Below, piece by piece: positions 59,629 to 64,000 of a stretch of 64,000 bases of DNA (positions are counted from its first letter, which is position 1; each line of letters starts with the position of its first letter). The DNA lies in assembly GCA_035513055.1 (NCBI GenBank), contig DATKCT010000187.1, positions 8,089 to 72,088 on the forward strand. Reading direction: 5' to 3'. The translations under genes were made by a program, and so were the position numbers. Origin of the DNA: DATKCT01 sp035513055. Its GTDB lineage: Bacteria; Verrucomicrobiota; Verrucomicrobiia; Verrucomicrobiales; DEV007. The notes below the pieces were generated by a model. The model searched no databases. It was not told where the DNA came from and was given only the letters and a program-made list of their open reading frames with translations.

Positions 59629-60422
59629 CAGGTCTGACCGACTGTCACAACCATTTGCAGGACCCGCGTCTCGCGGGCCATGCGGAAGAGGTTTTGCGGG
59701 ATTGTAGAGCGGCGGGTGTTTCGGAGCTGATCGTCAACGGCACTCGCGAGAGCGATTGGCCCAACGTGGCGGCGTTGGCCCGGAGGTTTCCAGGTCAGGT
59801 GCGCGCCTCCTACGGCTTGCATCCTTGGTACGCTGCGGAAAGATCGCTGGACTGGGGCGAACGGTTGGCGGGTTTTCTTGATGGAGGCGCCTGCGGAGTT
59901 GGGGAAGCCGGTCTGGACCGCTGGATTCCAGGTCACGACATCGTTGATCAGAGCGCGATCTTGACGGCGCAGATCGCCATGGCCCGGGAGCGCGGACTCC
60001 CCTTGACGCTCCATTGTCTGCAAGCTTGGGGCGTCTTGCTGGCATTGCTCGAGCGGAGTTCTCTGCCTGCCCGGGGATTCCTCCTGCATTCCTACGGAGG
60101 TTCCCCAGAAATGGTGGATGGCTTTGTCCGGCTGGGCGCCTATTTTTCGTTCTCCGGGTACTTTCTGCGTCCGGGAAAGGAAGCCAAGCTGGAAGCGTTC
60201 CGGCGAGCGCCGCTCGATCGGCTGTTGGTGGAGACGGATGCGCCGGATATGGCCTTGCCTCCGGAACTCGAACGGTTTCACATCCGGGGGGAGAACGGAA
60301 AGCCCGTAAATCATCCGGCAAACCTTCCAGCGGTGCTGGAGGGGTTGGCGCGTCTTAGGGGCGTTGGAGCGGGGGAACTGGCCTCCGCTGTGGCGGCGAA
60401 TTGCCGGCGGCTGTTCGGTTGA
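59625..60422 (+). CDS. TatD-family metal-dependent hydrolase
   Basis: The ATG at 59625 overlaps the sufE stop (ATGA). The 265-residue TIM-barrel protein has D-C-H8-N-H10 near the start, GLHPWYA, GEAGLDRW (with a Glu), LTLHCLQAWG, LLHSYGG and ETDAPDM, the metal-binding His, Glu and Asp set of the TatD family. These enzymes are DNases or D-aminoacyl-type hydrolases in some bacteria. The hairpin at 60408-60437 terminates the operon. Confidence 0.88.
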   Translation: MTGLTDCHNHLQDPRLAGHAEEVLRDCRAAGVSELIVNGTRESDWPNVAALARRFPGQVRASYGLHPWYAAERSLDWGERLAGFLDGGACGVGEAGLDRWIPGHDIVDQSAILTAQIAMARERGLPLTLHCLQAWGVLLALLERSSLPARGFLLHSYGGSPEMVDGFVRLGAYFSFSGYFLRPGKEAKLEAFRRAPLDRLLVETDAPDMALPPELERFHIRGENGKPVNHPANLPAVLEGLARLRGVGAGELASAVAANCRRLFG

Positions 60423-60437
60423 GCCGGCCGTTTTTTT
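60408..60437 (+). terminator. probable intrinsic terminator after tatD
   Basis: The stem CGGCT/AGCCG spans the tatD stop codon with a 9-nt loop and is followed four bases later by a run of seven T (60431-60437). Confidence 0.55.
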
Positions 60438-60528
60438 CCGATAGGGGTGTCACGAAGACGGCCAAAACGGGGCAGGGGTGGGGAGACGAGAGCGAGACCC
60501 GGAGCGCTGGGATCGAGTTGGCGGCGGG

Positions 60529-61314
60529 CTAAAGCGGAAGGGTCAGGATAATCCGAACCGTTTCGGCGGCGCAGGTGAACCCGAAGGTTCCGGTGACGAA
60601 GCTGGCGGAGCCGAAGCCGGTGCTGCAATCGAGGCGCAGACTGTGCCCCGGTTCGGCTGAGAAATCGACGGTTCCGCCGGCGCGGGGAAAGACGGGCGGC
60701 TCTTCGCTGAAGACGCAAGAGATGCCCCAGGAACGGCCGGGGCGGGGAAAACCGTGTTCTCGCCGCAGGATCCGGCGCATTTTCCGGAGGAGGGGGTCGT
60801 GGGTGGCCTCGCCGAGATCCGCGATCCGCACCGCGCTGGGATCGCGCTTTCCACCTGCGCCTCCGCTGACGACGAGCGGGAGATTCCTTTCCCGGCACTG
60901 GAGGAGGAGAAGGCATTTTGCGTCGACGCTGTCAATGGCATCGATGACCACATCGAAAGCGGGCGCCAGCAGTTCCGAGGCGGACGCCGGGCCCAAAAGG
61001 GTGGGGACTGGAGTGACGCTACAACCGGGAGCGATGGAGCTGACGCGGGCGGCCATGACGTGGGCCTTGGGCCGGCCGACCGAAGCAGAGTCCGTGTGGA
61101 CCTGGCGGTTGGTGTTGGTGATGCAGATATCATCCAAATCGACGAGAGTCAGCGCTCCAATGCCGGTGCGAGCCAACGCCTCTGCACACCACGAACCGAC
61201 GCCTCCAATGCCAAAGACGGCGACGTGGGCGCGACGAAGGCGTCGCAAGGCCGCCTCGCCGTAGAGCCGGGCCACTCCTCCGAAGCGCGGGTCGTCCAGG
61301 GTTTCGGCCGGCAT
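60529..61314 (-). CDS. tcdA: tRNA threonylcarbamoyladenosine dehydratase (TcdA-type, ThiF/MoeB superfamily)
   Basis: The ATG at 61314 gives 261 residues. The nucleotide-binding motif G-I-G-G-V-G-S-W is at about 36-43, followed by LTLVDLDDICITNTNRQ (about 56-72), characteristic of TcdA (CsdL). Later AIDSVDAK, GGAGGKRDP and DLGEATHDPLLRKMRRILR agree. TcdA dehydrates t6A37 to the cyclic ct6A form in tRNAs reading ANN codons. No csdA/csdE is nearby. It converges on tatD. Confidence 0.9.
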   Translation of the reverse strand: MPAETLDDPRFGGVARLYGEAALRRLRRAHVAVFGIGGVGSWCAEALARTGIGALTLVDLDDICITNTNRQVHTDSASVGRPKAHVMAARVSSIAPGCSVTPVPTLLGPASASELLAPAFDVVIDAIDSVDAKCLLLLQCRERNLPLVVSGGAGGKRDPSAVRIADLGEATHDPLLRKMRRILRREHGFPRPGRSWGISCVFSEEPPVFPRAGGTVDFSAEPGHSLRLDCSTGFGSASFVTGTFGFTCAAETVRIILTLPL

Positions 61315-61365
61315 AATCGGGAACAAGCAGGGGACCGCCCGTGGCCGCGGCGGAACCGGAAGTCT

Positions 61366-62067
61366 TCAGTCTTTGGGAGGCGGCGGATCAGAGTGTTCGT
61401 AGGGCATCGTATCGGGCGACACGGCGCCACCGGACACGATGAAAGACATCGCTTCCTCCATACTCCAGTTCGTCGAAATGAGGCGGTCGACGGGTACGAT
61501 CTCAAGGTACCCCGAGGTGGGATTGGGTGTGGTGGGAACGTAGACCGCGGCCAGTTTTCGTCCGGAATAGGAATCCGTCATGACGCGGGTCACCAAACCA
61601 ACGGCTTTCATCTCTGGCGAGGGGAAATCGATGAGGACCACCCTCTGGACTTCATGCCCGGGCTTGTTTTGCAAAAGGGACATGAGCTGTTTGGAGGCTC
61701 CGTAGATTTTCTTCACCACGGGGATGCGATGGACGAAGGCGTCGAACCAGGCCAGCAGCCGGCGGCCGACGAGATTGGTGGTGAACCACCCGAGGACATA
61801 GAGCAGAACGACAACGAGGACAAAGGCGAGCAGGGACTGAAAGATGGTGCTGTCGAGCAAGTCGCCGACTCCGGGAAAATGGGGGCGGGCGAGTTTGGCC
61901 AGAAGCCGGACCACGGGATTGCCGATACCGGAGAGCAGATTGAAGAGGAAGGAGAGAATGAGCCAGGTGATCCAGAGGGGGATGACCGTCAGGAGGCCAG
62001 TCAAAAAGTAACGGGGGCCGGCGTGTGGGCGCGGGGGATGTTCCGGAAGAAGCTGGGAAGGGGTCAT
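61366..62067 (-). CDS. DUF502 membrane protein
   Basis: The ATG at 62067 gives 233 residues with two membrane segments (about 19-45 and 75-97) typical of DUF502: GLLTVIPLWITWLIL, then a cytoplasmic domain with VKKIYGASKQLMSLLQ, GHEVQRVVLIDFPSPEMKAVGLVTRV and VYVPTTPNPTSGYLEIVP. The family is widespread in bacteria and plants; the function is unknown. It lies 51 bp upstream of tcdA on the same strand. Confidence 0.85.
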   Translation of the reverse strand: MTPSQLLPEHPPRPHAGPRYFLTGLLTVIPLWITWLILSFLFNLLSGIGNPVVRLLAKLARPHFPGVGDLLDSTIFQSLLAFVLVVVLLYVLGWFTTNLVGRRLLAWFDAFVHRIPVVKKIYGASKQLMSLLQNKPGHEVQRVVLIDFPSPEMKAVGLVTRVMTDSYSGRKLAAVYVPTTPNPTSGYLEIVPVDRLISTNWSMEEAMSFIVSGGAVSPDTMPYEHSDPPPPKD

Positions 62068-62309
62068 GAACAGGCTGGTCCGCCGGGTATCCAGCGATGA
62101 TCGGAAAGTCATCGCGCCGGAGCGCTGGTCAAGCGTGGCGAAGTCGGGAGCGGGCGTTGCGGAGATGGGCCGGGCGGCGGCGGGGACAGGGACTGGGATG
62201 GGCAGGGAGCAGTCGAGCGGATCGCCCTTCAAACAGGGTCAGCAGGCTGGCGGCATTGACGAAAGTTGCGGTGGCGGCGTAGGGTCGGCCAGACTTGGAG
62301 GGAAATGAC

Positions 62310-63341
62310 GTGAGTGCGGGACACTATGAACCGGAGCCGGATCGCTACGATGGACGCATGTTCTACCGGCGCTGTGGTCGCTGGGGTTTGCGTTTGCCCG
62401 CGGTTACGTTGGGATGCTGGCGCAACTTTGGCGGGGAAGGCCCCACGGAGAACCAGCGCCGGATGCTCTACACGGCCTTTGATTGCGGAATCACCCATTT
62501 CGATCTAGCCAACAACTACGGACCTCCCTACGGCAGTGCGGAACGTAATGTGGGGACGATCCTGCGAGAGCTTCCGCGGGACGAACTGCTCGTGTCGACG
62601 AAAGCCGGATTCGACATGTGGGAGGGGCCTTATGGCGAATGGGGGTCGCGGAAGTGTCTATTGGCCAGCTTGGACCAGTCCTTGCGGCGCTTGGGATTAG
62701 ATTACGTGGATCTGTTTTACAGTCATCGCTTCGATCCGGAAACGCCATTGGAGGAAACCCTGGGAGCGCTGAACTCGGCGGTGCAGCAGGGCAAGGCGCT
62801 TTATGCGGGAATCAGCAGCTACGACAGTGTCCAGACCCGTGAGGCGGTCGATCTCTGCCGGGAGCGGGGCTGGGCGCCGGTGATCATCCATCAACCTAAC
62901 TATTCGATGCTCAATCGCTGGGTGGAAAAACGCCTCCTCGAGGTCTTGGAGGACACGGGAACCGGCTGCATCGCGTTTTGTCCGCTCTACCAGGGTTTGC
63001 TGACGGATCGCTATTTGGAAGGCGTGCCCAGCGATTCACGGGCGGCGACCACGCGGGGTCTCTTGCGGCAGGAAGAGATGCGGCCGGACGTGTTGGACAT
63101 GTTGCGGCGCCTGCAAAGCCATGCGTGGGCGCGTGGTCAAAGCCTGGCGCAGATGGCGCTTTCCTGGCTGCTGCGCGACCCCCGGGTGACGAGCGTCCTC
63201 ATCGGCGCCAGCCGGCCGGCTCAGATCCGGGAGAATGCGCGGGCGGTGCACGGTCCGCCGTTTACAGCGGAGGAACTGGGGGTTCTGGACGGGATCCTGG
63301 CGGAAGTGCGAATGCCCTCCTCGCTCTGGGCTTCGGAGTGA
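62310..63341 (+). CDS. aldo/keto reductase (YghZ-like)
   Basis: The GTG at 62310, 7 nt after GGAGGG, is preferred over the TTG at 62295. The 343-residue TIM-barrel protein has the catalytic tetrad motifs: FDLANNYG with Asp and Tyr (about 70-77), LVSTKAGFD with Lys, and YSHRFDP with His. CWRNFGGEG near the start is typical of YghZ/GPR-type members, which reduce L-glyceraldehyde 3-phosphate and related aldehydes. NADPH-binding LIGASRPAQIRENA is near the end. It is divergent from the DUF502 gene. Confidence 0.88.
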   Translation: MSAGHYEPEPDRYDGRMFYRRCGRWGLRLPAVTLGCWRNFGGEGPTENQRRMLYTAFDCGITHFDLANNYGPPYGSAERNVGTILRELPRDELLVSTKAGFDMWEGPYGEWGSRKCLLASLDQSLRRLGLDYVDLFYSHRFDPETPLEETLGALNSAVQQGKALYAGISSYDSVQTREAVDLCRERGWAPVIIHQPNYSMLNRWVEKRLLEVLEDTGTGCIAFCPLYQGLLTDRYLEGVPSDSRAATTRGLLRQEEMRPDVLDMLRRLQSHAWARGQSLAQMALSWLLRDPRVTSVLIGASRPAQIRENARAVHGPPFTAEELGVLDGILAEVRMPSSLWASE

Positions 63342-63556
63342 TCGCTGAAGCGATTTGGTTCTCCCGGGGGGCATCGCCACGGTTCGCAAGCCGCTTCTGC
63401 GGCGGCGCGCGGCGTCCCTGCGGAGACTGGGTTCCCCTTGCTTCGGGGAGGTTTATCCTCGAGGCAGCCGTTTGCAGGATGGCGCTTGGGAGGAGAGCTT
63501 GCGGACCGGCGGTTCCCGGGCCATGCGTTGGAGATCCGGGACGATGCGGCGCCCCC

Positions 63557-63964
63557 ATGAAGACTCTCCCCGACAAACCTTCCGAATTGATTCGTCTGGC
63601 CGTGCGGGATCTGGAAAAGATCGAAGGCGACGGGCGTTACCAAATCTGCATGGCGCAATGGCATTTTCCGGTCGAGAACGGTCCCTGTCTGGTCTGTCTG
63701 GCTGGGGCCGTGATGAGCCGGACGCTGGGGGCGGGAGACCGGGAAGTGCGTTTCCCCCTTTCGTTCGGGAAGCGGAATGCTGGGCGATTGTTGGCCCTCG
63801 AATCTCTAGCCCGGGGAGGATTCAGAGAGGCGTTCTCGCGGATGGATATCGAGGCCGCGCCGCCGTTGATGGATTACGGGATGCTCCCTTACCGCGAAGA
63901 TCCTGAGCAGTTCAAAGCCGATCTGCTGACAGTGGCGGATTACTTCGAAGAGGGCGGCTTCTGA
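63557..63964 (+). CDS. hypothetical protein
   Basis: The ATG at 63557 gives a 135-residue protein. It starts with a helix (PSELIRLAVRDLEKIEGD), then YQICMAQWHFP with a VCLAGAVMS segment (cysteines but no C-x-x-C motif), and ends DYGMLPYREDPEQFKADLLTVADYFEEGG. Conserved aromatic and acidic residues suggest a real gene, but no family is recognised. The gap 63342-63556 contains a small TCGCTGAAGCGA hairpin but no supported gene. Confidence 0.6.
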   Translation: MKTLPDKPSELIRLAVRDLEKIEGDGRYQICMAQWHFPVENGPCLVCLAGAVMSRTLGAGDREVRFPLSFGKRNAGRLLALESLARGGFREAFSRMDIEAAPPLMDYGMLPYREDPEQFKADLLTVADYFEEGGF

Positions 63965-63977
63965 GGCGCGAAGCAGG

Positions 63978-64000
63978 TGGCGGAGTGGACGGGACTCGAA
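63978..64000 (-). tRNA. 3' end of a tRNA, probably tRNA-Ser (cut by window edge)
   Basis: The minus strand reads TTCGAGT (T loop), CCCGT (T stem), CCACTCC (acceptor), G (discriminator), CCA. The 12 nt between T loop and discriminator fit a normal 7+5 tRNA, not the 8+5 of tRNA-Sec. A G discriminator with an acceptor beginning GGAGTGG is common in tRNA-Ser. The anticodon is outside the window. Confidence 0.6.

Noticed and set aside
63978..64000. Partial tRNA considered as tRNA-Sec, which would support the selenoprotein
   Set aside because: Only 12 nt separate the T loop from the discriminator (7+5); bacterial tRNA-Sec has 13 (8+5).

Overview
The window is high-GC bacterial DNA whose gene content points to the Verrucomicrobia (PVC group). 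The main signs are a LexA gene with a TGTTC-N4-GAACA operator (the motif described for Verrucomicrobia), a PSD1/DUF1549/DUF1553 cytochrome-like protein and a DUF1501 protein, a PEP-CTERM-like tail, several large secreted proteins ending in a similar beta-rich C-terminal region, and an alpha-2-macroglobulin/PBP1C operon. No ribosomal or phage block is present. Most of the window is ordinary chromosome with densely packed short operons on both strands.

Layout. 1-6.35 kb: minus-strand genes for a Gfo/Idh/MocA oxidoreductase (cut by the edge), a four-repeat secreted protein, a two-domain thioredoxin-like protein and a D-apionate lactonase-like protein. 6.4-8.5 kb: an accessory island that looks like an integron cassette array without an integrase (attC-like sites, a hypothetical gene, a broken GNAT/monooxygenase chimera, a MazEF-type toxin-antitoxin pair and pieces of a four-helix-bundle gene). 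8.6-19.3 kb: SH3 lipoprotein, TPR protein, lexA, MglA-like GTPase, tRNA-Ala, DUF1501 protein, extracellular nuclease, Nif3-like protein and CysQ. 19.4-21.5 kb: a scrapyard with a RAYT (REP transposase) remnant, an ISAs1-like transposase tail and a ParS/RES toxin-antitoxin pair. 21.5-27 kb: D,D-carboxypeptidase, tyrS, a lipoprotein and the PSD1 protein. 27.3-36.5 kb: alpha-2-macroglobulin, pbpC and an L,D-transpeptidase. 36.6-42.4 kb: GH63-like glucosidase, hexulose-phosphate synthase and a DUF3500 protein. 42.6-48 kb: a cobalamin riboswitch with a fused surface protein, then rodA and thiG. 48-57 kb: DUF721, folB, an ECF sigma factor with a membrane partner, a CotH-family protein and a probable selenoprotein. 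57-64 kb: cupin, dinB with a phosphatase, sufE, tatD, tcdA, a DUF502 protein, an aldo/keto reductase and the end of a tRNA.

The most interesting points are these. (1) A thioredoxin-like/TPR protein at 53940-55325 has an in-frame TGA exactly where the first active-site cysteine should be (W-U-A-G-C), followed by a bacterial SECIS-like hairpin. It is probably a selenoprotein and would normally be annotated as two broken ORFs. (2) The cassette array shows the integron hallmark that R'' of an attC complements R' at the start of the same cassette. (3) A family of REP/REPIN-like elements with ends of the type CCCRCATTTCTCATACC is scattered through the window, often beginning exactly at a stop codon, together with a RAYT remnant. 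(4) A cobalamin riboswitch precedes a gene that fuses a PEP-CTERM-type protein to a second exported surface protein.

All calls were made by reading the sequence. No database search, folding program or alignment tool was run.
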